64,000 bases of DNA, from positions 21,463,168-21,527,167 of the forward strand of contig NC_135726.1 of assembly GCF_964656455.1 (NCBI RefSeq). Reading direction: 5' to 3'. Positions 11,883 through 24,004 of this stretch are shown in pieces. Below the pieces are notes generated by a model. The model did no database searches. It was not told the DNA's origin and saw only the letters and a program-made list of their open reading frames with translations. Position 1 is the first letter of the stretch. Each line of letters opens with the position of its first letter. Source of the DNA: Halichoerus grypus (Eukaryota > Chordata > Mammalia > Carnivora > Phocidae). The position numbers and the translations under genes were made by a program.

Positions 11883-12800
11883 TGAACATTTTCTATTTGG
11901 ATTTTTTTTTTAATATTGAGTTTTGAAAGTTCTTTATATATTTTAGTAATAGTCCTTGATGGTTATATGGTTTGTAAATATTTTCTCCCAGCCTATAGCT
12001 TGTCTTTCCATCCTCTTCAAAGAGTATTCCATAGAGAAAAATTTATTAATTTTGATGAAATACGATTTGTCATTTTTTAATATACAGGTTGTGATTTTGA
12101 TATCAGGACTGTTAACTCTAGACTTTGCCCTTGCCTAGCCCTAGATCCCAAAGATATTCTCCACCTCCCCACCAACCTTTTTTTTTTTTTTCTCCTATTT
12201 TTTTTCTTCTTTCATTTGTCTTTAAGTTTGTGATCCATTTTGATTTAATTTTTATATTAGATATAGAATTTAGGTCAAGGTTCATTTTGCCTATGGAGGT
12301 CCAGATGAATTAGCACTACTTATTGGAAGACTATCTTTACTCCATTGAATTGCTTTTGTGTCTTTGTCAAAAATCAGTTGGGCATATTTTGTGTGGGTCT
12401 GTTTCATGATTCTCTGTTCTGAACCCTTGATCTATGTGTCCACCCCTCCACCTGCACTTCACAGTCCTGACTACTATAGCTATATAAAAAGAGTTGAAAC
12501 CAGGTAGACTTATGATTCTTATTTTTCAAAAATATTCTATTTTAAATCCTCTGCTTTCCATATATATTTTAGAATAATCTTGCTTGTGTCTCCAAAAACC
12601 TTTGGTGAGATTTTGCTAGCAATTGAATAAAACCTTTATATCAGTTTGTGGAGAACTGGTATGTTACTAAATTGAGTTTTCTAATCCATGAATATGTGTG
12701 TCTCTTCATTTATTTAGATTTTCCTTGATTTCTTTCATCAACATCTTTTAGTTTACAGCATATTACTCCTGACATTTTTTGTCAGATTTACACCTAAGTA

Positions 12801-13019
12801 TTTTTTTTTAAGATTTAATTTTATTTACTTGAGAGAGAGAGAGAGTGCGTGCATGTGCGTGCTCAAGCTGGGTGTGGGGCAGAAGGAGAGGGAGAGGGAA
12901 AGCAGACTTCCCACTGAGCGCTGAGCCCAGTGCTGGCTGGATCCCAGGACCCTGATATCATGACCTGAGCTGAAACCAACAGTCGGATGCTTAACTGAAT
13001 TAGCCACACTGGCGCCCCA
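12801..13019 (-). mobile_element. Older Can-SINE, antisense, in the L1M
   Basis: T-run, GA repeat, 'gtgcgtgcatgtgcgtgctc' middle, 'gaaaccaacagtcggatgct', head complement ending in ggcgcccc. Flanks taagtatttt (12795-12804) and taaggatttt (13020-13029) look like a decayed duplication. Confidence 0.9.
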
Positions 13020-13440
13020 TAAGGATTTTGTTTTTGAGCAATTATATACTGTATTGTTTTTTTCAGTGTTGGTACCCACATTTTCATTGCAAAATATATA
13101 TAAATTCCATTGATTTATGTATGTTTATCTTGTACCCTGCAACCTATCTGAACTCACTATTATTTTTTGGATAACTTTTTTTAAAAATAGATTTTTTGGG
13201 ATTGTCTATGTAGACAATCATATCATATGCATACAGGAAGTTTTTATTTATGATCTTCATTCTTTTATTTTCTTTTTCTTGCCTTACTGCACTTGGTTAG
13301 AATATCTAGCACTATGTTGAATAAGAATGCTAAGAGCAGATATCTTTGCCTTTTTCCTGATTATAGTAGGAATGCATTCAGTCAGTCTTTCATTATTAAT
13401 AATAATGCTGAGTTTTTATAAATGCTCTTTTCAAGTTCAA

Positions 13441-13990
13441 ATGCATTCACAATTCTTTGTTGAATCATTTTTATGATGCCACTATAGAATCTTCGTCAGA
13501 TAATTCTAACATCTTTTTCATCTCAGCATTGACATCTGTTGATTGTGTTTTGATTCAGTTTGTGGCTTCTTGGTATTACGACTCACATCATGTGGAAGAC
13601 AATGCCTGTCAAATCCCTTGGTGGTGGTGAAAGTCCCGAACCTCTCTGCTAGGTCTCCTCTGACACCAACCGGCTGGGAGGAAGAGGAGTGACTTGTTAC
13701 TGCTGGGTAACTGGGGACTGAAAGTCTAGGATGCTCACATCATCTCCTCTAAAACCATGATGAGGCATGGAGTTAACGTTACCACCTGTCAGGGATGAAA
13801 GTCCTGGCTCCCTACTTGGCCTTCTCTGAAACCATCCTTGTGGGAGTGTTAGAACATTTCATTACAGCCTGGTGAGTGCCCCAAATGAACACTTTCTATG
13901 GTAATCTAGACTGATAACTCAGTTTTTCCTGGTGTGGATGGCAGTGGGGCCACCATTTTGGCTGTGGTGTTTGGCTGTAGTACATTGATT
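13441..13990 (-). mobile_element. Probable HAL1/L1 5' non-coding part, antisense
   Basis: Contains three diverged units about 90-100 bases apart with 'tctcctctgacacca', 'tctcctctaaaacca' and 'ccttctctgaaacca', followed by a 'gccaccattttggctg' block. I associate this pattern with the 5' part of HAL1/L1M elements. It continues directly from the L1M at left. Assignment by memory and tentative. Confidence 0.4.
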
Positions 13991-14571
13991 ATTGTCAAAA
14001 AGTTTCTTTCTTGATAGGCTGTCCTTGTCTGGTATTTTGGCTTGAGAGTGCAGATGTTTACTGGTGATTTTTAGCTATGCTCATCAGCATTTCTGGGATG
14101 CTGACTTTTTTAGCATTCGGCACCCTGAATGAACACTTTCTATGGATGTTCTTCAATGCACAATTACAGAAATTTAAACATCAAATATTTTACTACATCA
14201 AATATTCTACTACAATGTAATCATAATATATTGTAGAGGAGGAAATAGCATGGTCTTTTTTTTTTTTTTTTTAACCCCGCCTTCGGCATTTGGTGCAAAT
14301 CCAGTTATCTTAAAAGGTTGAGTTGGAAACTCAATGTGGTTGGTACTGTGCTGGTTAATTTCAAGGTCAGTGAGAATTGTTAAGGTGACTCCCAAAGACC
14401 TAATCATTGTTCTTAATGAAACCTGATTTACTTCCGGAAGGCTTTTGGACTCTATTTAATCTCTAAAATCTCTATCAACATGTTGAAAGGAAAAAATAAA
14501 TAAACAATTCAGAATACTTGGAGAAAGTCTGCTTTGGGCAAAGAATAAACTTGTAGTACAGTATGTTCTCT
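13991..14571. other. No recognised gene; unique DNA with a T-run
   Basis: T-run at 14256-14272 followed by 'ccccgccttcggcatttggtg', which I could not assign. A phrase gaatgaacactttctatgg-like (13887, 14128) occurs twice, about 240 bases apart. Confidence 0.4.
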
Positions 14572-14587
14572 AAAATGCCCACAGCTA

Positions 14588-14745
14588 GGGTGCCTGGGTG
14601 GCTCAGATGGTTAAGCGTCTGCCTTCGGCTCAGGTCATGATCCCAGCGTCCTGGGATCGAGTCCCGCATCGGGCTCCCTGCTTCTTGGGAGCCTGCTTCT
14701 CCCTCTGCCTCTCTCTCTCTCTCTGTCTCTCATGAATAAATAAAT

Positions 14746-14773
<28 letters not shown>
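14588..14773 (+). mobile_element. Can-SINE, sense, with perfect 16-bp target-site duplication
   Basis: Head gcctgggtggctcag, near-consensus tRNA-like part, CT-rich middle, AATAAATAAA and about 26 A's. Duplication aaaatgcccacagcta at 14572-14587 and 14774-14789 is exact. Recent insertion. Confidence 0.97.
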
Positions 14774-14777
<4 letters not shown>

Positions 14778-14789
14778 TGCCCACAGCTA

Positions 14790-15966
14790 TATTTCAGTAC
14801 CACATGCTCTTCCAGTATCTGGCCAAAAGGGAGATTAATTTCTTCTTTTTTGTTATGACTTTAATAAACACTAGCAGAAGTGACATTGTATGATATTCAT
14901 GGCTACGTCATACAAGGTATAATATCTTCCTTGTGGTTCTTTCCCTTTTCTTATCTCTTTCTCTTTCCCCTTGCTCTGACCTTGTACTTAAGCTGTTATA
15001 AGGAATCCTAGGCCGCATGAGAAATTATGTTAGTATTGCAGTTGACAGACCCAGTTAAATTCTGAGGAGATGTAAGAGATAGGTAGAATAAACAACCAGT
15101 CATACAAGTGAAAGAGTTTACAGATGATTTCAACCTCCAGCTTGCTAGCCACCAGAGTTGATATCAAGTGGTAAGCTTCAGCAATTGTTATTGAAGTCAA
15201 AGCAGATTTGCAATTTAGGCCAAATTATTTATTCTTGATGAACCTTGGCATTACCTTCTACTAAAATAAGTGTAATATCTATTTTTCATAGTTGTTACAC
15301 AAATGAAATAATTTGACTAATTTAAAATGCCTGTTGGAGACACTAAATAAAGCTAATATTCTTTTCTGTATACTTAAACATAACTATGATGTTTGAAATT
15401 ATTTATAATTCCTGATGATAGAAAATGTGAACTTCATTGGAAATACATAATTAGTTTATGTAAAGAAGATTTGGATCCATGTTTTATGGAGGGAAACAGT
15501 GCTCTTTAACAAGTTTTAACATTACTAACAGAGAAAATAAAGTAAGAAAGAAAAGCCCTGAGTGGAAATGTTATATAGCAAATCAGGAAAAAGGCAGGAG
15601 AAAATAATTAAATTCTTAAGGAAAGGAGAGAAGAGGACACAAAGTTGGAATAGATTCCTTTAAGTCTGGATTTGTAGGACACATGACTTCTGTCCCAGGA
15701 TTAGTGCTTGGAGAAAAAAATGCATTGAAAAATGCACTTTAAAAATTGGGAGGTGGGGTGGCAAAGGATGGATTAGCCAATTAGTTCTCAATGTTGAAAC
15801 CCTATCATCCAACGTATTTAAACAGCATCCTCAACCACTTAGATAACTTTTCCATTCTGGCTGTTACAATGGCTTACTTTCTATTAGATTACCTCCTTCT
15901 GTACACACAGAGCATATACCCCCTTTTTGGTAGGCACACACACATGAAATGTGTCATTCTTTCATT
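14790..15966. other. No recognised gene; AT-rich unique DNA
   Basis: No frame of interest. A MIR piece at 15205-15350 is the only repeat I can support. Confidence 0.5.
15205..15350 (+). repeat. MIR fragment, sense
   Basis: Degraded MIR order: 'ccaaattatttattcttgatgaacc', 'ttttcatagttgttacacaaatg', 'actaaataaagct'. Confidence 0.45.
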
Positions 15967-15985
15967 AAATTCTTTGTGAAGTTCT

Positions 15986-16181
15986 GGACACCTGGGTGGC
16001 TCAGTCCATTAAGCTTCTGCCTTCGGCTCAGGTCATGATCCCAGGGTCCTGGGATGGAGTCCCACGTTGTGCTCCCTGCTCAACGGGGAGCCTGCTTCTC
16101 CCTCTGCCTGCCGGTCCCACTGCTTGTGCTCACTCTCGCTCTCTCTCTCTCTGACAAATAAAAAAAAAATCTTTTAAAAAT
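15986..16181 (+). mobile_element. Can-SINE, sense, 19-bp target-site duplication
   Basis: Head acacctgggtggctcag, CT-rich middle, A-tail. The 19-bp duplication aaattctttgtgaagttct (15967-15985) recurs at 16182-16200 with one mismatch (t for a). Confidence 0.96.
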
Positions 16182-16200
16182 AAATTCTTTGTGATGTTCT

Positions 16201-18156
16201 AAATGAGTTACCATTACTATCCAGTCTTTTTTTTTTTTTTTTTTCCAAGAAAATAAAAGGAAAAAGACTCTTTAAATAATTGCTTGTAGATGTTGCTTAG
16301 AAATCTCCTCACATCATAATATCCTTTCTTTGGACATGCTCTGTTTGCATCAAGCTAATTGGGTAACGTGAAAAGTATGTGGGATTTATGAAGTATTAAC
16401 AGTAGGAATTATAATTGTGATTTACAAAATGTGTTCAGTACAGATTGTATTTGTTTCTTATAAAGTTAACATATCTCAGATTTTGTGACTTAAAAAATAC
16501 GAATTGTGAACTGTTTCTGTGACTAATCTCACAGTTTATAATTTCATAACAAAACTCTAATAACTGACCATTATTATGAATTTAGAAATGAATTTCAGGG
16601 GACTATGGAAGAGTTGGGAGAATTTTTCATTCTAATATGTCTTCAAAGAAAGAACTCTCCCTCTTTTACTAATGGAGAGTAATGGGAAAAAAAAATAACA
16701 GTGATTACATGTGCATATACCTGGGATATTGTTTTGTTTGTGCTTTCCTCAAACGTCATGTGATTATTTTGCATTAAAAACAAGAAGGAAACCCACTTGC
16801 TCTCTGACAGTCAATCATTATTTGAGAAATGATCATTTGATAAGCATTGTTGCCACATCTTAGGATTTCACAAACCCTAAGAAACTGATTTGCTTAAATG
16901 AATCTTATAGTTGTAACTATGAAATAATTATAAGAAGACATCTTACATTTTTATTGACCCATTTTATTCCCACCAATGTAGTTCACAGGTAAATTCTCCT
17001 CTGCAAGTATGAGAAAAGACAAACAAGCCAAGACTAAATTAATGCAAAATATAATAAAGGTATTGTTTATGGTGTTGCAAAAATGTAATTATCTAAAGTC
17101 TTTGCCTTAAGAGTAGGAGATCTAAGATTTGTGAGACACATCTGGTATCAAGCCCATTTTCTGCTACACTACGTTATTTTTAAACATATTTATTTCATTA
17201 CTATAGCAGGACCAATAATAAAAATGCATTTGAGTCGTTTTGTTTTTAAATGTCTAAAGAAACAAAATTATCCTCTTTGGCCATCCAAAAGCCAGATTTC
17301 AGATAAACTGAAAATGAAAAATACATAACAAAACAAAACTAATGCAAAAACCCAAGGGTTTTACTAAATACTGTTTACTGAGCCCCAGGATGTTTTAGTC
17401 TCATGGTTGAAAAAGCCTGTTCTTATGTATTGGTAACAGAAGCAGAATATAAGAACTAACATACATATTTTAAGATACTATGGATTTATGTTATTGCGAC
17501 CACTGAAGGGATATGCACTTACTCTGGAAAAGATGTTTTGACTACAGATATCCCTTACTTAAAACTCAGACTTCTTAATTTATTAGCTGTATTGCTTATT
17601 ATTTGTGGACCTCAATTATCAGGCTTTGTATTAGACACCTAACAAGAGGCTAGACTCTCTGTTGAAAAAATACAAATAAAATGTTTTTTTTTCCTTGAAA
17701 TACTGTTTAAAGATTCTTTACAAAGTTTTGTTTAACATGGTATTTGAGAAGAGGTGTTTTCATTCTCCTTTGTGCTTTTCCATTTGGAATTGATAATGAC
17801 CCAGGGTTCTCTAGAAGGCACAGAGTAATCTATATTGAAAGATTCTTATTGGTTGAGCAAGATGTAAAGGGGAGAGATATTTTGTTTCCATGGTGATCAA
17901 ATCTACTCTCTTGATACAGTTGGATTCGGACCTATAGGGAATGTTTACAACTGAAACTTAACATATCCTTTATTCATTTTCAAAAGAAATAGAAAGCAAC
18001 TTGACATTTATGTATCTATATTCTATACATCTATAATTTATATGTCTATATTTATATGTCTACAACATATCTATAACCTTGTCTGTGAGGCCAGTCAACT
18101 TCAAAAATATTTAATGTTAGCCAACATATTGGAATCCTTCAGCATTATTCACTTGA
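16201..18156. other. No recognised gene; nearly 2 kb of AT-rich unique DNA
   Basis: T-run at 16227-16244. No SINE, L1 or clear MIR seen, no open frame above 65 codons. Either single-copy sequence or repeats too decayed to see by eye. Confidence 0.5.
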
Positions 18157-18159
18157 ATT

Positions 18160-18206
<47 letters not shown>
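18157..18206. repeat. (TTTA)n microsatellite
   Basis: About twelve uninterrupted TTTA units. It gives a false frame of repeated YLFI residues on the plus strand. Confidence 0.97.
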
Positions 18207-18260
18207 CAAATGCAGTTTTTAAACATCTGATAGATGCTGGGCTATATAAACATAATCAGA

Positions 18261-18473
18261 GGGGCGCCTGGGTGACTTAGTTGGTTAAGTGTCTACCTTT
18301 GGCTCAGGTCATGATCGTGGGATCCTGGGATCAAGCCCCATGTCTGGTGCACTGCTCAGCAGGGAGACTGCTTCTCCCTTTCCCTCTACCACTCCCCCTG
18401 TTTGTGCTCTTTCTCTCTGTCAAATAAATAAGTAAAATCTTTTTTTAAAAAAAATTTAAAAGTAGAAAAATAA
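18261..18473 (+). mobile_element. Can-SINE, sense
   Basis: Head gggcgcctgggtgacttag with substitutions, 'gggatcctgggatcaagcccc', CT-rich middle, aataagtaaaatctttt and an irregular A-rich tail. Duplication taaacataatcaga (18247-18260) and taaacataggcaga (18474-18487) with two mismatches: moderately old. Confidence 0.93.
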
Positions 18474-18619
18474 ATAAACATAGGCAGACACCAAATATGA
18501 ATAAGGAAAGAGAACTATTTTGAGTCAATTTCTAGGGTGGCTATGTAAGAAACTCCATGAATCTGACCCTCTGGAAAACAACTGAAACTGGTGGAAATTA
18601 CCAAAAATAAACATATAAA

Positions 18620-20160
18620 GTATGTTCATTTTGAGCTAGCATTATAGCAAATGAAGTAACATTTATTCAAGAAAATCTGCTAAATCTAAATGAGAACAGT
18701 AAGAGTTGGTGAAAGTGGAGCCATGACCCACTGCCTTACTCATCTTCTTCCCAACTCAAGATTATAGAAGCTCATCTGTAGGTTGTGTTTCTAAAAGGTG
18801 AGGTTTCCTCACCCAGCTCCCAGAATTACTGGAAGAGAGAGTCCGCCAGAATTTATTATTCCTCCCAGCTTCATATTTTATAGGCTAAATTTCAGATGAG
18901 TGCAGCCAGGAAGCCAGGGGCTCCTTCTTCACCTATCCTTTATTCATATGATAAGGTTCTATTTAAGAAATGGCAGGCTGAGATTTCTGTAATAAAATGT
19001 AAAGTTACATCGCCTGCAATGGAAACTATCCTAAAGAGGGTTCAAATGGACCTTAACTGGCAGAAGAAATGATTTGCAAACTTAAATATAGATTGATAGA
19101 AATTATGCAATCCAAACAACAGTAAGATAAAGACTAAGAGAAAACCTTAAAATCAGCAAGATAGTATCAGTTCATTACATATAGTGGGAGTCTGAAAAAA
19201 TTACAAGCTTGCTTTCCAGAAAACAAAAGAGAGGCCAGGAAGCAGTGATATGACATATTCAAGATACTATAAGAAATAAGAAAAAAACAAACAAACAAAC
19301 AAGTAAGACTCTTATACCCAGCAAAACTATCCTTTGGAATGCAAATGAAAACATAGACAGTTCATAGTGAAGAAAAACTGAGGGAAGGTGTTGCTATCAG
19401 ACCCAGTTTACAAGATATACCAAAGAAAGTTCTTTCAGATGAAAACAAATGTACCCAGACAGTAATTTAAATCCACAAGAGAAAAGAAACGAAACAAAAC
19501 CAGGCACTGGTAAAGATGATTATGTAATTGTAAAAGATCATTTGTATGAATAGTTTTTTCTCCTTTCTTCTCTTAACTGATTTAGACATCAATTATATAA
19601 AATCATATTTACAAAACAATATTCTAGGATCTATGTCACACATATAATTATAATATATTTCTCAATAATCACACTAAACTGGTGGATGGGATAAAAGAAA
19701 TATCAGTGTAAGAACATGACACCAAATGTCAGCTACAATAAGGAACAACTGTTGAGGAGAAACAGAAATATAAATAAAAAGATAATTTAAAAGCTCTGTA
19801 AAAAAACTCTATCAATAATTACCTCAAATATTAATGGGATAAACTACCCAGTCAAAGTGTTCCTAGACTTGATTAAAACAAATAAACAAGATTCTACTAC
19901 ATGCCGTCTACTGGAAACATCCATTTGATTCAAAGACACAAGTAGAAAATAAAATGAAAGAAAAAGTCATATCATTCTTTTGGCAACAGTAAGAAATTAT
20001 GAGAGCCTATTCTAATATAAGACAAAACGGATAAGACAAAAATGTTCCTAGAGAATCAGAAGTACTTTCCTAATTATAAAAGTATTACATAACATTAGTA
20101 TTATATAACAATTATGTAGAATTATGTGCATGTATGCAACTAACTACAGATATATGTACA
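18620..20160 (+). mobile_element. HAL1/L1-type ORF1-region remnant, sense
   Basis: At 19310-19440 a reading with stops and shifts follows the C-terminal end of L1 ORF1 (a YP-A-L-S-F block, then a D-K-L-R block, then R-P-..-LQ). The regions before and after show HAL1-like blocks (ggttcaaatggaccttaact; 'cagtaatttaaatccaca'). A (CAAA)n run is at 19287-19304. ORF1 is an RNA-binding protein in live L1; here it is dead. HAL1 versus full L1M cannot be decided by eye. Confidence 0.5.
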
Positions 20161-20199
20161 TGTATATACAATATATATAAAATGTACAGTGGTTTGATA

Positions 20200-21390
20200 G
20201 CAAAACTATTTTCCACATGCAAAATAATGAAATTAGGCCCATTATCTTACTCTATATACAAAAGTCAACTCAAAATATATTAGATTTATATGTAAGACCG
20301 TAAAAAAATGTAAGACCATAAAGCTATTAGAAGAAAAACATAGGAAACCTTGACATTGCTATGGGTAATGATTTCTTGGATATAACCTAAAAGTATAGGC
20401 AACAAAAGTAGACATAGAGAAATGGGATTGTGTCAAAATAAAAAGCTTCTGCACAGCCAAGGGGACCCAACAGAGTAAAGAGAGAGCCTAAGAAATGGGA
20501 GAATTTATTTGTAAACCATACATCTGATAAGGGGTACTTCACTATCATCAGAGAAATGCAAATCAAACCGTAATGTGCTATCACCTCACAGCTGTTATAA
20601 TGGCTATTATCAAAAAGATAAAATATAAAATGTGTCAGTGAGGATGTGGAAAAAAGGGAACCTTTATATGCCATTGGTGAGAATGTAAATTGGTGCAACC
20701 ATTATGGAAAACGTATGGAGTTATGGAGGTTCCTTAAGAAATTGAAAATAGAACTACCATATGATTCAGCAAACCCCTTCTGGTTATATATGAAAAGTAG
20801 ATAATATCAGTATCTCAAAGAGATATCTGCATTCCCATGTTTATTGCAGCATTATTTACAACAGCCAAAATGTGGAATGAATCAAGTGTCCATCAACAGA
20901 GAATGGAATATTATTCAGCCATGAGAAAGAAGGAAATCCTGCCATTTTTAAAACATGGGTGAACCTGGAGGACATTTTGCTAAGCAAAATAAGCCAGACA
21001 CAGAAAGACAAATACTGTATGATCTCACTTTTATATGGAATAAAGAAAAAAAAGTTGAACTCCAAAAAGCAGAGCAGGACAATGTTTACCAGGAGTTTTG
21101 GGGTGGATGGGTTGGGATTGGTCAAAGGGTACAAAGTTGCACTTACATAGTATGAGTGTCTAAAGATCTAATATACAGTCATAATAAATATAGTTGATAA
21201 TATTATATTGAATAATGGAAATACATTAAGAGAGTAGATTTCAGTTGCTCTCACCACAAAAAAACAAACTGTGTGACATGATATGCTAATTAGCTTGACT
21301 TTAGTAATCATTTCAATCAGTATATCAAATCATCATGTTGTACATTTTAAATATATATAATTTTTATTAAGTATATATATAAATAAAAGA
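20200..21390 (+). mobile_element. L1M (MA-like) ORF2 3' part and 3' UTR, sense
   Basis: Ordered ORF2 landmarks: aaaagcttctgcacagccaa, gtgaggatgtggaaaaaagg, 'caacagccaaaatgtggaatg', 'gtatgatctcacttttatatgg'; then a 3' UTR with gctaattagcttgactttag and 'catcatgttgtacattttaaat'. A jump between 'gataaggggta' and 'cactatcatcagagaaatgc' near 20540 shows an internal deletion. Many stops; not functional. Confidence 0.85.
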
Positions 21391-23389
21391 CTACTTGTAT
21401 ACCTGGATAGCCTACAGATATGTTCTTGCCCCACTTGTCAGCCTCCCAAATTCCAGTCATTCAAAAAATTAGATTGCTAGATTTTGTTTATAGTACTTAG
21501 CATTACCTGAATTTTTATGAACATGTATATATTTTTCTGTTTTTGTCAGTTCACACCTCACTTATTATTACATGAACATTATGATATAAACACCAAGAGG
21601 AGAAGGAACGTATCACTCTTATACTGTAATGTCTAGTATAGTGCTTGACATAGTACACATGTGTACATACTCATATGTGATAATTCTAGACTCTACCATG
21701 TCTTCTTTTGAGTCACTAGGGAATTCTTAAGTAGCGATATATGAATTTTAAAGTAAAAACTTAAGATCTGAGTTTAAAAATATGCATTACCTTTTGTTTC
21801 TCTGATCTATCACACCCCCAGCTCTATCATACTTGGATATCCAAGTACACTCCCATTGCTTACTATTCCCCAGGGCCCAGCTTGGATGTGGGTATATGAG
21901 TAGGCAGACAGCTGCTCTTTCTTCTTTCTCTGTCACTTCCCTAAACCTGCATAATTCAAGAAAGTCTTTTTGGAGAAAAATACCAATAATCTGATTTTGG
22001 GGAACCTCCTCAGTAAACATACATTGAATACTTACAGAGTCAACATTATGGAATAAGTGAATGATATATTCAAAACATATCTTTCCCCTTCTCTACAAGT
22101 CTACTAGAACAGTAACATCAAAATTCTCTAGTAAATAGAATTTTTGCAAAGAGAATGTTTGAGCTGTTGTTACAATTTCAAGATTGTGTATTTCCCCACT
22201 AGACCACATAGATGTACTAATATATTAAGTGTGTTTGTTTTTTTAAGTTGGAATCATATTGACTCATTTTAGTAAAGTAAACTTGTTTTGTGAAATAAAA
22301 GCATTAGCTAGGAATAATATTTATATTAACAATAAAAGTAAAAATAAATTTTCTTTAATAAAATATAGTAAACATATTTTTTTTAAAGGGGGAGGTAGTA
22401 AAATAAATAAATAAATAAATAAATTCTTATGGTAAATAGGAAACTAATGTTTGTCTAAGCCAGTTTTAAAAACATGGCTTAAAAGTCAGATTTACTTTAT
22501 AGTATGTCCCAATTTAATGAAATTCAGTAGACAATTTTAACAAATCTTTGTAACATGTCTTTGTGAGGAAACCATGTTGCTGAAGATTCAGTATCATTTC
22601 AAAAGGTTCTTATAAAAGGTCATTTAATGTTAATCTGCAAGTTATAGTGCTTATAACACCTTGGGGTACTATTTGGATCTACGATTCTCTGTTTGCTTCT
22701 CTCAGCTAACATTAGACAACTCAGTAGGCAGAGAAAATGCTAGTTCGGCTTCTTGTTCATTAGCATGCCTGAATTTAGGGATATTTGATTTTATTCTGGC
22801 AATTAAAATATAAATCAGACACATTGTCACCATGAGTTTCTCCATGGGACACATATTCCTTACTCCTTGCTCTGTGAAGAACCATTTGCTATACCATCTC
22901 CTTGAGCTAAAATTTCATTTTGCATTTATTCAGGCATGAAATGCATCAAGCTGCCTGACACATGGCAGTAAAACATTTTGTCTATTGTCAGTTCCAACTT
23001 GTTGAACAACTATTTCAGATGGAAGGAAGAGCCTCCAAATAGAGTAAAAAAAAATTGGCACCCAAAGTCACCTTATCTTATTTTCCCAAACGTTCCCAAT
23101 GCCCCTGAGATTCTTACTCTAAGCTTCTCTCTTCTCAATATACTTGCTTGAACCGACCTGACATTGCCAAATGTTTATACTATTGTAATGATCTAGTATT
23201 GTCTACTTTAGTTTACTTTTTAGTAGAGAGGACGGCTTAGCTCCTTGAAATCAGGCCTGTAGTGAGCCACGGTTTATGTCCTCAGAGGATATGGAAATTA
23301 CCATCTGCTATTGTCAGCTGAATTATTGCTACATTGGTCACAGAAATACTCAGTAAGGCATAGAACAATTCATTGATTTCCATCTCTGT
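21391..23389. other. No recognised gene; AT-rich unique DNA
   Basis: Contains an (AAAT)n at 22400-22423. No other repeat or convincing frame. The 77-codon minus frame at 21787-22020 has no family I recognise. Confidence 0.5.
22400..22423. repeat. (AAAT)n microsatellite
   Basis: Six AAAT units after a gggggaggtagt stretch. Confidence 0.9.
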
Positions 23390-23690
23390 GTTTTTTATTC
23401 ATTTATTTGATAATCTTTTACTGATTGCAATGACATTAAAATTAGAATGCCAAATAAATTCTTCTGGTATTTAAAGAGATTCCATTTTTTATAGGGGAAA
23501 TAAACAAGTGAATCAATGATAAAATATTAAATTAGATCTTTGAATAGGTACAACACTATTATGAAGTAAAGGAATGGGGGGGGGGGGATGTCCCATTTTA
23601 GTTAGTGTTTTCCTAAAAGGAGACACTGCAGTAAGGCCTTGAGTACAGGTACTTCAGTTGGGAGCGATCAGGAATTACAAGCAAGGGAGT
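23390..23690. repeat. Ancient interspersed repeat, copy 1 of 3
   Basis: Block order: an L2-like end (attcatttatttgataatct), ataggggaaataaacaagtg, 'aacactattatgaagtaaagg', a G12 run (23576-23587), 'agttagtgttttcctaaaagg', 'agtaaggccttgag'. The same order occurs at 41855-42155 and 48975-49420. Resembles a widespread mammalian repeat I cannot name with certainty. Confidence 0.5.
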
Positions 23691-23699
23691 GAGTAAAAT

Positions 23700-23847
23700 G
23701 AGAAAGGAAGGAAGGAAGGGTGGAGGGAGGGAGGGAGGGAAGGAAAGAAGGAAGGAAGAAAGAAAGGAAGGAAGGAAGGAAGGAAGAAAAAAGAAAGAAA
23801 GAAAAGGGAAGAGAAAGGAAAGGAAAGAAAAAAAGGAAAGGAAAGGG

Positions 23848-23934
<87 letters not shown>

Positions 23935-23956
23935 AAAAGAAAAAGAAAGAAAGAAA

Positions 23957-24003
<47 letters not shown>

Positions 24004-24004
24004 G
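23700..24004. repeat. Long polypurine microsatellite (GGAA/GAAA)n
   Basis: From 23722 to 24004 the plus strand is purine only (283 bases). It begins as GGAGG/GGAA, passes through mixed GAAA/GGAAA and ends in two long (GAAA)n runs. Open frames of 95-164 codons on the plus strand (K/E/R only) and 148 codons on the minus strand (F/L/S only) cross it and are artefacts. Such tracts can form triplex (H-DNA) and vary in length. Confidence 0.98.

Larger units (their letters stand above)
10530..13440 (-). mobile_element. Long old L1M (MB/MC-like), antisense, three SINEs inside
   Basis: A nearly continuous antisense L1 from 3' UTR (attttgacatagttgtaaat, at left) through the ORF2 3' half: 'ttgggtcatgtggtagttgca', 'ttctttatatattttagtaa', 'tttgtgatccattttgattt', 'cttgtaccctgcaacctatc', and 'tttctttttcttgcctta'. 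The order is that of one element whose 3' end is at left. SINEs at 11457-11661, 11662-11882 and 12801-13019 account for the gaps. All frames are broken; no functional ORF2. Confidence 0.85.

Noticed and set aside
18157..18230. Membrane-protein-like YLFI repeat frame at 18042-18230
   Set aside because: Translation of a (TTTA)n microsatellite.
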